This document shows, piece by piece, positions 1-8,583 of a DNA stretch of 64,000 nucleotides; position 1 is the stretch's first letter; each line of letters begins with the position of its first letter. The position numbers and the translations under genes are program-made. The notes under the pieces are model-generated. The model worked only from the letters and a program-made list of their open reading frames with translations, was not told the origin of the DNA and did no database searches. The DNA comes from Clostridia bacterium (GTDB lineage: Bacteria > Bacillota > Clostridia > TANB77 > CAG-508): contig JAFWNQ010000003.1 of NCBI GenBank assembly GCA_017510245.1, positions 1-64,000 of the forward strand. Reading direction: 5' to 3'.

Positions 1-2
1 AG

Positions 3-119
3 AAAAAAACACATCAACCTGGAAGAATTGCAGTTAGGATTATTGCAGCATTGATGGCATTATGTATGATATTTGCTGTTGCCGCAACATGTATTTTTTA
101 CATCCAATATTATTTATAA
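3..119 (+). CDS. C-terminal fragment of a small membrane protein (gene cut by window edge)
   Basis: Only the last 38 codons are visible, ending in TAA at 117-119. They encode a basic stretch (KKTHQPGR) followed by one hydrophobic segment of about 25 residues, with almost nothing after it. This looks like a C-terminal transmembrane helix or the last helix of a longer protein. It lies 28 bases upstream of cdaA on the same strand with no terminator between, so the two are probably cotranscribed. I cannot assign a family. The open frame could be fortuitous, but its composition and the absence of another frame argue that it is real. Confidence 0.45.
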   Translation, partial: KKTHQPGRIAVRIIAALMALCMIFAVAATCIFYIQYYL

Positions 120-147
120 AAAATATTAGATTGAAAGAAGGAAAAAA

Positions 148-1074
148 ATGTTTGATGAATTAAATAAACAAATGAGTTTTAGTATAACTTCATACATAAC
201 AGAATTAAGAAATAGTCCTTGGGAGATTTTTACTTTAATTTTAGATATAATAGTAGTTATTTTTTTGATATATGAATTTGTTAAATTATCTAAAAAATCT
301 AGAGTATGGCAATTAATGAAGGGAATAGCATTTTTAATAATTATTACATTTTTAAGTGGAGCATTAAAACTAAGAATACTTAACTTTATTTTAACATCAG
401 TTATGACATACGGTGTAATCGCATTACTTGTAATCTTTCAGCCAGAGTTACGTAGAGCATTAGAACAATTGGGCTCTACTAATAATTTCACAAAGTTTTT
501 TGGAATAGATAAGAGCTTAAAAGATAGAACAAAAGAAGATATATATAAGATTATAATTGCAATAGAGGAATTATCAAAAACAAAAACAGGTGCTTTAATA
601 GTATTTGAAAGAGACATAAGATTGCAAGATATAATTGACACTGGAATAATTACTGATGCTGAAATTTCACCACAAATACTTGTAAATGTATTTGTACCTA
701 ACACACCTTTACATGATGGAGCAGTTGTAATTAGTAACAACAAAATTGCTTCTGTTGCATGTATTCTGCCTCTTGCAGATGACAAAGATATTGCTAGGGA
801 ATTAGGAACAAGACACAGAGCTGCAATGGGAATTTCTAGAGAATCAGATGCTATAGCAGTTGTAGTATCTGAAGAAACAGGTAAAATATCTATAGCAAAA
901 GATGGAACACTAATTGCTGATGTTAAAGATGATGCGCTAAAGCACATTTTGATTAAGTATTTAATAAATGCAAGATTTGGAAATGAAGAAGAAAAAGGAA
1001 GAATAACAAAAATAAAAGGAAAAATAGTTCATAATAAGAATAAGAATGAAGAAAGCGAAAAAGTTAAATCATAA
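148..1074 (+). CDS. cdaA: Diadenylate cyclase CdaA (c-di-AMP synthase)
   Basis: Membrane-bound enzyme that condenses two ATP into cyclic di-AMP, the second messenger for potassium, osmotic and cell-wall homeostasis. Three hydrophobic segments lie within roughly residues 28-98, followed by the DAC domain. The catalytic signatures are visible: DGA at 190-192 (in PLHDGAVVI) and RHR at 222-224 (in GTRHRAAMGIS). The length of 308 aa is slightly longer than the usual 270-285, with a lysine-rich tail. The RBS AAGGAAAAAA precedes the ATG. The stop overlaps the truA start by one base (TAATG), indicating translational coupling. In Bacilli and many Clostridia cdaA is followed by cdaR and glmM; neither is here, so the usual regulator is displaced or missing. 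Family assignment is firm. Confidence 0.95.
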   Translation: MFDELNKQMSFSITSYITELRNSPWEIFTLILDIIVVIFLIYEFVKLSKKSRVWQLMKGIAFLIIITFLSGALKLRILNFILTSVMTYGVIALLVIFQPELRRALEQLGSTNNFTKFFGIDKSLKDRTKEDIYKIIIAIEELSKTKTGALIVFERDIRLQDIIDTGIITDAEISPQILVNVFVPNTPLHDGAVVISNNKIASVACILPLADDKDIARELGTRHRAAMGISRESDAIAVVVSEETGKISIAKDGTLIADVKDDALKHILIKYLINARFGNEEEKGRITKIKGKIVHNKNKNEESEKVKS

Positions 1075-1808
1075 TGAGAAATATTAGATTAGTAATTGAG
1101 TATGATGGAAAAGAGTTTAAGGGATGGCAAAAACAACCTGATAGGCTAAATATCCAAGGAGAGATTGAAAAAGCTATAGAAACTATTACTAGAGAAAAAG
1201 TTGAATTGATAGGATCAGGGAGAACAGATGCAGGAGTAAATGCTCTTGGGCAAGTAGCAAACTTTAAAACAAATAGTGAGCTACCAATTGAAAAATTTCC
1301 ATATGCTATCAATTCCCTAATAAAAAAATCAATTAGAATAAAATCTGCTGAAGAAGTTGAAGAAAACTTTCATAGTAGATATACTTGTAAAAGAAAAACT
1401 TATCAATATACAATAGATAACTCAGAACATGGAACAGCAATATATAGAAATATGAGATATCATTTTCCTATTAAATTAGATGAAGATAAGATGAATGAAG
1501 CAGTACAATTCCTGATAGGTACATATGACTTTAAATCTTTTAAAGCGAGTGGAACTAGTAGCAAAAGTAGTGTAAGAACTATATATGATGCAAAAGTTTG
1601 GAGAGAAAATGACTTAATAAAAATAGAACTGACAGGGAATGGTTTTTTATATAATATGATAAGAATAATTGCTGGAACATTAGTAGAAGTTGGAGAAGGA
1701 AAGATTGATGCAACAGATGTAAAAAGAATTCTTGAGGCTCAAGACAGAAATATGGCAGGGAAAACACTGCCAGCATGTGGACTATGCCTAATGAGTGTCG
1801 AATATTAA
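1074..1808 (+). CDS. truA: tRNA pseudouridine(38-40) synthase TruA
   Basis: Converts uridines 38-40 of the anticodon arm of many tRNAs to pseudouridine. The catalytic aspartate is D52 in GSGRTDAGVNALGQ, the hallmark of the family, and the later motif GNGFLYNMIRI with a following RIIAGTLVEVG is the standard C-terminal signature. At 244 aa it is of normal length. The start ATG overlaps the cdaA stop, so translation is probably coupled. A two-part hairpin with a T-run follows directly, so cdaA-truA ends here. Nothing unusual apart from the cdaA coupling. Confidence 0.96.
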   Translation: MRNIRLVIEYDGKEFKGWQKQPDRLNIQGEIEKAIETITREKVELIGSGRTDAGVNALGQVANFKTNSELPIEKFPYAINSLIKKSIRIKSAEEVEENFHSRYTCKRKTYQYTIDNSEHGTAIYRNMRYHFPIKLDEDKMNEAVQFLIGTYDFKSFKASGTSSKSSVRTIYDAKVWRENDLIKIELTGNGFLYNMIRIIAGTLVEVGEGKIDATDVKRILEAQDRNMAGKTLPACGLCLMSVEY

Positions 1809-1813
1809 AAAAG

Positions 1814-1864
1814 AGAAGGTTTTAATTTTGGCTACATTTGTAGCTATTTAAACCTTCTTTTTTT
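1814..1864 (+). terminator. Intrinsic terminator after truA
   Basis: AGAAGGTTT (1814-1822) pairs with AAACCTTCT (1850-1858). A nested GGCTAC/GTAGCT stem lies inside, and a run of T follows. It ends the cdaA-truA transcript. It sits 14 bases from the 3' end of the convergent sortase gene. Confidence 0.85.
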
Positions 1865-1877
1865 GTTCAATATTATT

Positions 1878-2501
1878 TTAGGCTTGACATTTAACTACTA
1901 ATCTTTTCTTTCCACTTTCAGTACAAGTAATTAATGTTAGAACCTTTTTTCCATTAGTAATCTGGGAAGTACAGTTTAAATCACTTGCACTAACAATATA
2001 CTTATTACGTACAAAATACTTTAAAGTATCTCCTTTATTACTTGTTAGTTTAACAGTGTCACCAATTTCTAGCTTATCTAAATTACTAAATTGTTCATTA
2101 TTTTTGTTATTATGTCCAACAATGCAAAAATTCCCTACTTCATTAGCATTACAACCATAAAACTTGGTTGGAGATATTTTTAAATTAGGATAGCTTGTTT
2201 CTGCTATAATAGGATAAAAAACATTTATTTTTTCAATATCTAAAATAGCCGCAACATTACTTACATCTTTTATTTTTGATTCTTTATTAGAATTAGTATC
2301 AGAGCTAGTATTAATTTCATTTTGAAATTCTAATATAGAGTTGTATTCTTCATAAACTTTAGCATATTTTTCTTTATCATAACTGTTTTGAGATTGAATT
2401 ATCTTAATTAATAAAAGTGACAGTAATGTTAAGATAACAATTAATAGTGTATATATTATTTTTCTTTCAATACTAATTTTTCTTATTCTTTCTAAAATCA
2501 T
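1878..2501 (-). CDS. Sortase family transpeptidase
   Basis: Membrane-anchored cysteine transpeptidase that attaches surface proteins carrying an LPXTG-like signal to the envelope. There is one N-terminal membrane helix (about residues 14-34), a variable linker, then the sortase barrel. The catalytic triad is visible: H130 in IVGHNN, C193 in LITCTES and R200 in KKRLVV. At 207 aa it is a typical small sortase; class D or a related small class is most likely, but I cannot settle the class. There is no other Met in the protein, so the ATG at 2501 is the only ATG start; it lies inside the 3' end of the upstream substrate gene (29-base overlap), with a weak GGGATG site. The overlap with an IPQTG protein gene makes a dedicated enzyme-substrate pair likely. 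Confidence 0.9.
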   Translation of the reverse strand: MILERIRKISIERKIIYTLLIVILTLLSLLLIKIIQSQNSYDKEKYAKVYEEYNSILEFQNEINTSSDTNSNKESKIKDVSNVAAILDIEKINVFYPIIAETSYPNLKISPTKFYGCNANEVGNFCIVGHNNKNNEQFSNLDKLEIGDTVKLTSNKGDTLKYFVRNKYIVSASDLNCTSQITNGKKVLTLITCTESGKKRLVVKCQA

Positions 2502-3387
2502 ATGTTAACATCCCGATTATTATAATAAATGTAGTTATTATTCCAAAAACTACGATATTGTTTAATGTATACGAACGTCCAGTTTGAGGTATTGTCTTTG
2601 CAGTAGATACAGTATTGTCTGATTTAGATGGTGAAGATTCAGGAGTGGTAGTTTCATTACTAACTGAACTGCTTTCACTGTTAGAAGACTGAGATTGTAC
2701 CATTGATGAAAGATTAAAACTCATACTTTTAGAACCCGATGCAGAATTGAAATCATTATCTAGTATTTTAAGAGTAGCAATTATACTTGCATTAGCTGTT
2801 TTTTCAATAGTTAAAGAAAAAGTATTTCCGTCTGAATAATTTATATCTCCACTATCATGAGTGCTTAAAGCAATAATAAGATTATCAAACAAATTAGAAC
2901 TTAGTAAGTTACTTAAATTAATATTATCAGATACATCTTCTAAATTATTAGATGAATTTCCTTCATCTACAAGCTTTCTTTTGATGTAGCTGTCTAAACT
3001 TTTGATTTCAGATATAATATAATCAGTTGAATCATTTATAGTTTTTCCCTGCACATTTGAAGCAGCTATATATCCATATAAGACTGTTAATAATTCAGCT
3101 TTTATAGTTTCTGTTTTATCATCATCAAAAGTAACTTGCTTAATAAAAGAAATGTCTTCTTGATTGTAATCAAAACTATATGCATTAGTGTTATAGTTTA
3201 AGGATACTTTATTATCAGACAATTCAAAAGAAACAGCAGAATTACTTTCTGTTTGAATATTTTCAAAACTTGAAGTTAAGTTTTCTAATGTTAATGGTAC
3301 AAAAGCTGCAAAACATGTAGAAATAACACTGAATAATAATAATGAAATTAGTGTTAATACTAATAATATTTTTTGTGTTTTTTTCAT
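2473..3387 (-). CDS. Secreted protein with C-terminal sortase sorting signal (IPQTG)
   Basis: Exported protein of 304 aa. Residues 1-28 form a signal peptide (basic start, hydrophobic core, cleavage probably near CFA-AF). The body (about 30-230) is acidic and Ser/Asn rich with no family I recognise. A Ser/Thr/Pro-rich stretch (about 231-265) leads to the cell-wall sorting signal: IPQTG at 266-270, a hydrophobic helix (about 277-296) and the basic tail FRKNKKN. It should be cleaved between T and G and anchored by the sortase encoded immediately downstream, whose start overlaps its end. The AAAGGAAT site precedes the ATG. The function of the body is unknown. Confidence 0.88.
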   Translation of the reverse strand: MKKTQKILLVLTLISLLLFSVISTCFAAFVPLTLENLTSSFENIQTESNSAVSFELSDNKVSLNYNTNAYSFDYNQEDISFIKQVTFDDDKTETIKAELLTVLYGYIAASNVQGKTINDSTDYIISEIKSLDSYIKRKLVDEGNSSNNLEDVSDNINLSNLLSSNLFDNLIIALSTHDSGDINYSDGNTFSLTIEKTANASIIATLKILDNDFNSASGSKSMSFNLSSMVQSQSSNSESSSVSNETTTPESSPSKSDNTVSTAKTIPQTGRSYTLNNIVVFGIITTFIIIIGMLTYDFRKNKKN

Positions 3388-3526
3388 AATTTAATTCCTT
3401 TCAAAACTTAATAATATACAATTCTATATTAGCATATAGAAAATAGTATTTTCAATAAAACAACAAAAATGTAATAGTTATGTAAAAAAAATGTAATATG
3501 AAATAAAAGAATTAGTTGAAAACAAT

Positions 3527-3570
3527 AATAAAAAAACAAACATATAGTATAATATTACTATATGTTTGTT
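3527..3570 (-). terminator. Intrinsic terminator of the 3597-3956 gene
   Basis: Perfect 15-bp inverted repeat (3535-3549 with 3556-3570, 6-base loop). Read on the minus strand it is followed by a T-run from 3534 downwards. It lies 27 bases past the stop codon of the small membrane protein gene. Confidence 0.85.
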
Positions 3571-3596
3571 AATTTTACATAATATTTATTACTGTT

Positions 3597-3956
3597 TTAT
3601 CTACGATTACCACATATTCTTCGACAGCAACAAATTCTACTGCAAGAATTTATAGTAGTAGGCTGATTGACATTATTATTGTTATTTGTGGCTCGTTTAT
3701 TACAAATCTTATCTATAATTCCAGATAGTATACAAGTTAGGACTGCTGTAATGAAAGCAAGAACACCTAATCCAATTGCAGCGATTGTCAAAAGTGCAGT
3801 TGATTCAGTAAATATTAATGCTACTATTAGAAATGATACAAAGACTATAGCCGAAATCAATAAAGGGCTATTAATTAATTTTTGCAATGCTACAGAAAAT
3901 AATATTACAGCAAGTGGAATCACGATAAAATAAAGTATTATAGTTAAAGCATCCAT
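3597..3956 (-). CDS. Small three-helix membrane protein with cysteine/arginine-rich tail
   Basis: 119 aa with three hydrophobic helices (about residues 5-23, 30-50, 55-80) followed by a hydrophilic Asn-rich linker and a striking tail rich in Cys and Arg (SCSRICCCRRICGNRR, residues 104-119, six Cys). The helix pattern resembles small DUF2651-type membrane proteins, but I am not certain of this. The Cys cluster could bind metal or form disulfides; that is inference. It is a single gene with its own terminator. The opposite-strand frame over the same DNA is a shadow: it lacks a plausible RBS and would read the complement of the helices. Confidence 0.7.
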   Translation of the reverse strand: MDALTIILYFIVIPLAVILFSVALQKLINSPLLISAIVFVSFLIVALIFTESTALLTIAAIGLGVLAFITAVLTCILSGIIDKICNKRATNNNNNVNQPTTINSCSRICCCRRICGNRR

Positions 3957-4019
3957 ACATACAACCTTTCTGGGGAAAAAACTTTCCTTATAATATTGTA
4001 TGTATTAAGTAAAAAAATG

Positions 4020-6233
4020 TTATTGCTTTAAATTAACAATAGTAACTCCATAGTCTCCTTCACCGTAACTTCCTATTCTAAAAGAATCAACATATTTTGA
4101 CTTTTTTAAATACTTATGGATTCCTTCACGCAACTTACCAGTACCTTTTCCATGAACAACTCTAACTTGATGCAAATGTGCCATTTTACAATTATCTAAA
4201 TATTTATCAAGTTCTGCAACAGCACTATCTACAGTTTCGCCAAGTAAATTGATTTCTGCTGAAATACTTTTAGCTTTATTATTCTGTATATAAACTGATT
4301 TTTTTGTTTTTTTAGAACTGTTAGATAGTTGATTTGTGTTTTTATTATTTAATTCAAGTAAGACACTTAAGTCTATGCCACTATTTTTTAACTTGTTAGC
4401 AGATGAGTTTAGTTTATTACGTAGAGCATTAGCTTCACTTAGATCAGAACTATCCATATTATTTAATCTTTTTATTATTTTACTAGATTCATCTTTGGCA
4501 TCCAAAATAATCTGCCTAGCCTCTTTTTTAGCTTTTTCAATTTTTTCTTGCTCATGAATTAATTTATCTGAGTTTTCTAGCTCAAGTTTTTTTCTAAGTT
4601 GAGTAACCTGATTTAGATTCTTTTCTATTTCTTTTCTATCTTCTTCAATTTTAATTTTATTATCATATATTTGCTTCATTAGTGTTTCTATATCAGTATC
4701 TGGTTTACTAATTAAGCTTGATGCACGAGTTATGATTTCTTCAGGGATTCCTAATTGCTTAGAAATTGCAAAAGCATTACTTTTTCCAGGGATACCTAAT
4801 AAAAGATGATAGGTAGGTTTTAATGTTTTTAAATCAAATTCTACACTTGCATTTTCAAAACCATCGTGTGTAAGACAATAGTTTTTAATCTCACTATAAT
4901 GAGTTGTAGCTATTGTAAAAGCACCTTTATTGTGAAAACTTTCAAGTAGACTAATGGCTAAATTAGAACCTTCAATGGGGTCTGTGCCAGCTCCCAGCTC
5001 ATCGACTAATATCAAACTCTTCTCAGTAAAAGTATTTAAGATCTGAACAATATTACTGATGTGTGCTGAAAAAGTACTAAGTGAAGACTCAATACTTTGT
5101 TCATCACCAATATCAGCATAAATATTATCGAAGATTTTAATACAGCTTCCTTCATTAACTGGAATGTGCAAACCTGACTGAGCCATAGCACAAAGAAGGC
5201 CAACCGTTTTTAAAGAAACCGTTTTTCCACCAGTATTAGGACCAGTAATTACAAGAGTTTTAAAATCTTTTTTTCCAATATTAATATTAATAGGAACAAC
5301 TAATTCTTTACTAATTAATGGATGTCTAGCTTTTTTTAAATCTATAAAAGAAGCAATCTCAGGACAAGTATAATCATCAGATATCGATATTTTTGCTTTT
5401 GCATTTATAAAATCAAGTTTACCAATTAGATAATAAGTGTGTTCAATATCATTCACAACTGGAATTAATAGTTGTGAAAGATTTTCAAGTATTTTTTCTA
5501 TTTCTTTATTTTCTTCGATTAATAAATCATTAAGTTTATTATTCATTTCAAAAGTGGGTAAAGGTTCAATATATAGAGTAGACCCACTACTGGATACATC
5601 ATGGACAAACCCCTTAACTTTAACTCTATATTCTTCTTTTATAGGAATAACAAATCTTTCATTTCTAATTGTAACGATTGGATCCATTATATACTTTGAG
5701 TAAGAGCTTGAATGAATCATTGCATTTAATTTGTTTCTGATAGCAAGTTCTATATTTTTTTTATTTCTCCTAATTGAAGCAAGGGTAGATGATGCATTAT
5801 CAGCTATTTCATTTTCTGAAATAATACTCTTAAAAATTTTAGTTTCAATACTGTCATTAGAATACAATTCTTCGAAAAAAATGCTTATATGAGGAATTTC
5901 AACATTAGAGTCTTTTGAATACTTTTTTAATTCTCTAGCTGTTTTTAAAATAGTAGCTATTTCTATAAGAGATTTAGCTGATAAGTTTATTTTACTTTTT
6001 AGCTTTTTTATATTTAAAGTTTGATCATCAATTTCAAATATAGGAAGAGAACCACAAGAATGATTCAAGCAAACAGCTTCAGTGGTCTCAAAAAGAGCTG
6101 ACTTAACATCTTCTTCTTTAGAATAGGGAGTTAAATCTTTAGCTATTTTTTTACCATTATAAGTATAGCAATTCTCTGCTAATTTATTTTTAATTGCATT
6201 AAATTCTAATTTATCTAGAAATTTCTTTATCAT
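4020..6233 (-). CDS. mutS2: Endonuclease MutS2
   Basis: MutS-family ATPase with a C-terminal Smr nuclease domain. In Firmicutes MutS2 acts on branched DNA and recombination intermediates and has also been linked to rescue of collided ribosomes. The N-terminal lever/clamp region spans about 1-300, Walker A is GPNTGGKT at 331-338, Walker B is LILVDELGAG near 407, a coiled coil spans about 500-600, and the Smr domain covers about 655-737 with the HGKGTGKLR motif. At 737 aa it is somewhat shorter than the usual 780-790, the difference lying in the linker before Smr. A minus-strand consensus promoter lies just upstream. It is transcribed divergently from the SinR-like regulator. Confidence 0.96.
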   Translation of the reverse strand: MIKKFLDKLEFNAIKNKLAENCYTYNGKKIAKDLTPYSKEEDVKSALFETTEAVCLNHSCGSLPIFEIDDQTLNIKKLKSKINLSAKSLIEIATILKTARELKKYSKDSNVEIPHISIFFEELYSNDSIETKIFKSIISENEIADNASSTLASIRRNKKNIELAIRNKLNAMIHSSSYSKYIMDPIVTIRNERFVIPIKEEYRVKVKGFVHDVSSSGSTLYIEPLPTFEMNNKLNDLLIEENKEIEKILENLSQLLIPVVNDIEHTYYLIGKLDFINAKAKISISDDYTCPEIASFIDLKKARHPLISKELVVPININIGKKDFKTLVITGPNTGGKTVSLKTVGLLCAMAQSGLHIPVNEGSCIKIFDNIYADIGDEQSIESSLSTFSAHISNIVQILNTFTEKSLILVDELGAGTDPIEGSNLAISLLESFHNKGAFTIATTHYSEIKNYCLTHDGFENASVEFDLKTLKPTYHLLLGIPGKSNAFAISKQLGIPEEIITRASSLISKPDTDIETLMKQIYDNKIKIEEDRKEIEKNLNQVTQLRKKLELENSDKLIHEQEKIEKAKKEARQIILDAKDESSKIIKRLNNMDSSDLSEANALRNKLNSSANKLKNSGIDLSVLLELNNKNTNQLSNSSKKTKKSVYIQNNKAKSISAEINLLGETVDSAVAELDKYLDNCKMAHLHQVRVVHGKGTGKLREGIHKYLKKSKYVDSFRIGSYGEGDYGVTIVNLKQ

Positions 6234-6260
6234 TATATAGTACCAATCCTTTCAATATCA

Positions 6261-6289
6261 ATTATAAGAGCGTTAGATAAAAAAGTCAA
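6261..6289 (-). promoter_or_regulatory. Sigma-A promoter of mutS2
   Basis: Minus strand TTGACT (6289-6284), 17-base spacer, TATAAT (6266-6261). It lies 28 bases upstream of the mutS2 start. Confidence 0.75.
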
Positions 6290-6333
6290 ATGAAAAGAAT
6301 ATCTGGTTAATTTAGTTTTCATAATTTTTACAT

Positions 6334-6361
6334 TTGACGCATAAAAAACGATAATTATAAA
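6334..6361 (+). promoter_or_regulatory. Probable promoter of the HTH regulator
   Basis: TTGACG (6334-6339), 16-base spacer, TATAAA (6356-6361). An inverted pair ATTCAC (6372-6377) and GTGAAT (6430-6435) lies between it and the gene and could be an operator; that part is conjecture. Confidence 0.5.
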
Positions 6362-6475
6362 TTATAAGAACATTCACAAAAGCAAAAAATAATAATATAT
6401 TAAATTTAGTCAATAATTAACTAAAAAACGTGAATAATAAATGTAGCATTTAAATGTAGAAAGAAGGGAAAATTT

Positions 6476-6799
6476 ATGGACAATATAAGTGAGCATATTG
6501 GACAAAAGTTTCAAGAGTGTAGGCAGAACAATAATTTAACACAAGGGGAAGTAGCTGAACTAGCAGGCATGGAACCAAGATATATTAGTCAAATAGAAAG
6601 AGGTATATCTAAAGGAAGTATTGATACTCTTTTAAAACTTTGTAATGCATATAGAATTACACCAGACGTAATACTATATGATTTACTTGATGAAGAAGTA
6701 AAAAAGTCTATAGAATTTTATGATGAGAAATTTAAGAAATTATCAAAAAGAGATAAAGAAACAGTAGATGTAATAATAGATCATTTATTAAACAATTAG
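6476..6799 (+). CDS. XRE-family (SinR-like) transcriptional regulator
   Basis: 107 aa. Residues 8-65 form a Cro/C1-type helix-turn-helix (GQKFQECRQNNNLTQGEVA, then MEPRYISQIERG as recognition helix and KGSIDTLLKLCNAY). A short C-terminal helical part (about 78-107, EFYDEKFKKLSKRDKETVD) is of the kind used for dimerisation in SinR/ImmR-like proteins. RBS AAGAAGGG is 7 bases from the ATG. It stands alone, divergent from mutS2, and its leader contains an ATTCAC/GTGAAT inverted pair that could allow autoregulation. Targets are unknown. Confidence 0.85.
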   Translation: MDNISEHIGQKFQECRQNNNLTQGEVAELAGMEPRYISQIERGISKGSIDTLLKLCNAYRITPDVILYDLLDEEVKKSIEFYDEKFKKLSKRDKETVDVIIDHLLNN

Positions 6800-6817
6800 T
6801 ATATAAGTAAAAAGTAT

Positions 6818-6875
6818 AAAAAAGGACATCAAACAAAGATGGCAGTTATGCTATTTTTGAGAGGTGTCCTTTTTA
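6818..6875. terminator. Bidirectional terminator between the HTH gene and spoIVA
   Basis: AAAAGGACATC (6820-6830) pairs with GAGGTGTCCTTTT (6861-6873) with G-U pairs. It has a T-run on the plus strand and an A-run upstream that makes a T-run on the minus strand, so it can serve both convergent genes. Confidence 0.7.
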
Positions 6876-6903
6876 TGAATAGTTTAGTATTTGAGTTTTA
6901 GAA

Positions 6904-8385
6904 TTACAGAATTATACATATTAATCCTCCAGAACCTTCATTTACAATTCTTTCTAAGGTCTGTTGCAGTTTTATTTGAGCATCTTCTGGCATACAGTAA
7001 AGCTTGTTTTGAAGTCCTTCATTTACTAATTCGTGTAAGCTTCTTCCAAAAATGTTAGACTGCCAAATTTCTTTAGGATCATTCTCAAATTGAGAAAGCA
7101 AGTATTTAACTAAATCTTCTGATTGCTTTTCACTTCCAACAATCGGAGAAATTTCTGTTTCTACATCAGTTTTGATAAGATGAATAGAAGGAGCTTTTGC
7201 TTTTAATTTAACTCCATATTTAGAACCTTGCTTTACCATTTCTGGTTCATCCAGTATAAGGTCTTCAATAGAAGGAGTTATTATTCCATAACCTTTAGCT
7301 TTTACTTCTTCAATAGCAGGGAGAATTTTATCATATTGAGATTTGATTTTTGCAAAAGAGCAAAAAGTTGAAAACATATCATATTCTGATGAGATTTTTG
7401 CATTGGACATTTCTGATAATATTTTATAAAACAAGTCGGGATTAATACCTAATTTAACTGAAACACTACCAGTACCTAAATCTATTTCATCAATGTTGGA
7501 AGAAGTAATAATATCATTAGTTGATGTATTGGAAACAATAAAACTAACTTCTCTTATAATTCTAGCTTCAGAAAAAGAATTTTTAATTTCTTTAAAAATT
7601 TGTTGTTTTAACCAATGGTCGCTATCTAAAGCATCTATCCAAGAAGGATATGTAATGTTTATCCTTTGAATAGGAAATTCAAATAGAAGTTTACCAAATA
7701 TCTCATTGATGTTTTCAATTGTAAGCTTTGAACAATCCATTGGAATGACTGAAACATTATACTTTTCTTGCAAAGAAGAAGATAATTGCTTGGTTTTTTC
7801 TGAATAAGGATCAGATGAATTTAGTATTACTATAAAAGGTTTATTTAACTCAGATAATTCATTAACAACCCTTTCTTCTGCTAAAATATAATCATCTCTA
7901 CTAATTTCACTAAAGCTTCCATCAGTAGTTACTAATATTCCAACAGTAGAATGATCTTGAATAACTTTTTTAGTACCTATTTCAGCTGCTTCTTGAAATG
8001 GAATTTCTTTATCAGACCATGGAGTTTTTACCATCCTTGGAACCTCATCTTCCATATATCCAATTGCATTATTAACCAAATATCCAACACAGTCTACAAG
8101 TCTAGTTTTAAATTTAACGTTATTATCTATAGTTATTGGAATGGCTTCATTAGGAACAAATTTAGGTTCTGTTGTCATAATTGTTTTTCCTGAACCACTT
8201 TGTGGAAGCTCATCTTGAGTCCTTTCTTTTTGATATTCATTATCAATATTTGGAATAACGACCAAGTCCATAAATTTTTTTATAAAAGTTGATTTTCCAG
8301 TTCTGACAGGGCCAACTACACCAACATATATGTCACCATTTGTACGATTAGCGATATCTTCATACAGTTTTAAATTTTCTTTCAT
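6904..8385 (-). CDS. spoIVA: Stage IV sporulation protein A (SpoIVA, spore coat basement ATPase)
   Basis: Cytoskeletal-like ATPase that polymerises on the forespore outer membrane and forms the base of the spore coat. The Walker A GVVGPVRTGKSTFIKKF follows the diagnostic N-terminus (YEDIANRTNGDIYVG), and the family strings QDELPQSGSGKTIMTTEPK and the C-terminal GSGGLICIIL are present. I set the start at 8385 rather than 8403: AGAAAGGA lies 7 bases before this ATG, and the resulting 493 aa matches the family length (about 492). It is monocistronic. Its promoter is probably sigma-E type, but I could not pick one out with confidence. It shows that the organism is an endospore former. Confidence 0.96.
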   Translation of the reverse strand: MKENLKLYEDIANRTNGDIYVGVVGPVRTGKSTFIKKFMDLVVIPNIDNEYQKERTQDELPQSGSGKTIMTTEPKFVPNEAIPITIDNNVKFKTRLVDCVGYLVNNAIGYMEDEVPRMVKTPWSDKEIPFQEAAEIGTKKVIQDHSTVGILVTTDGSFSEISRDDYILAEERVVNELSELNKPFIVILNSSDPYSEKTKQLSSSLQEKYNVSVIPMDCSKLTIENINEIFGKLLFEFPIQRINITYPSWIDALDSDHWLKQQIFKEIKNSFSEARIIREVSFIVSNTSTNDIITSSNIDEIDLGTGSVSVKLGINPDLFYKILSEMSNAKISSEYDMFSTFCSFAKIKSQYDKILPAIEEVKAKGYGIITPSIEDLILDEPEMVKQGSKYGVKLKAKAPSIHLIKTDVETEISPIVGSEKQSEDLVKYLLSQFENDPKEIWQSNIFGRSLHELVNEGLQNKLYCMPEDAQIKLQQTLERIVNEGSGGLICIIL

Positions 8386-8474
8386 TATATAATCCTTTCT
8401 CATACAAGTTTTATTAAAGTATATTAGTTTATTTTTAAATTATGACATTGTAAGTCCTATTTTTAACTAAATAG

Positions 8475-8503
8475 TTGAATTTAACATATATTTATGATAG
8501 AAT
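8475..8503 (+). promoter_or_regulatory. Sigma-A promoter of the UDP-sugar pyrophosphorylase gene
   Basis: TTGAAT (8475-8480), 17-base spacer, TAGAAT (8498-8503), about 80 bases before the start codon. Confidence 0.6.
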
Positions 8504-8583
8504 ATCCTAAGTTGGAAATTTTCATTTTATAGAGTTTTATACAATATTAAATATTGTTAAAACAGCGAAGAAGGGGTAATAAT

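Noticed and set aside
438..947. Long opposite-strand frame over cdaA
   Set aside because: Serine-rich complement of the DAC domain with no RBS; the plus strand is a firm family match.
2140..2200. Possible LPXTG-like signal on the sortase itself
   Set aside because: The string lacks a following hydrophobic helix and basic tail; the protein is clearly an enzyme.
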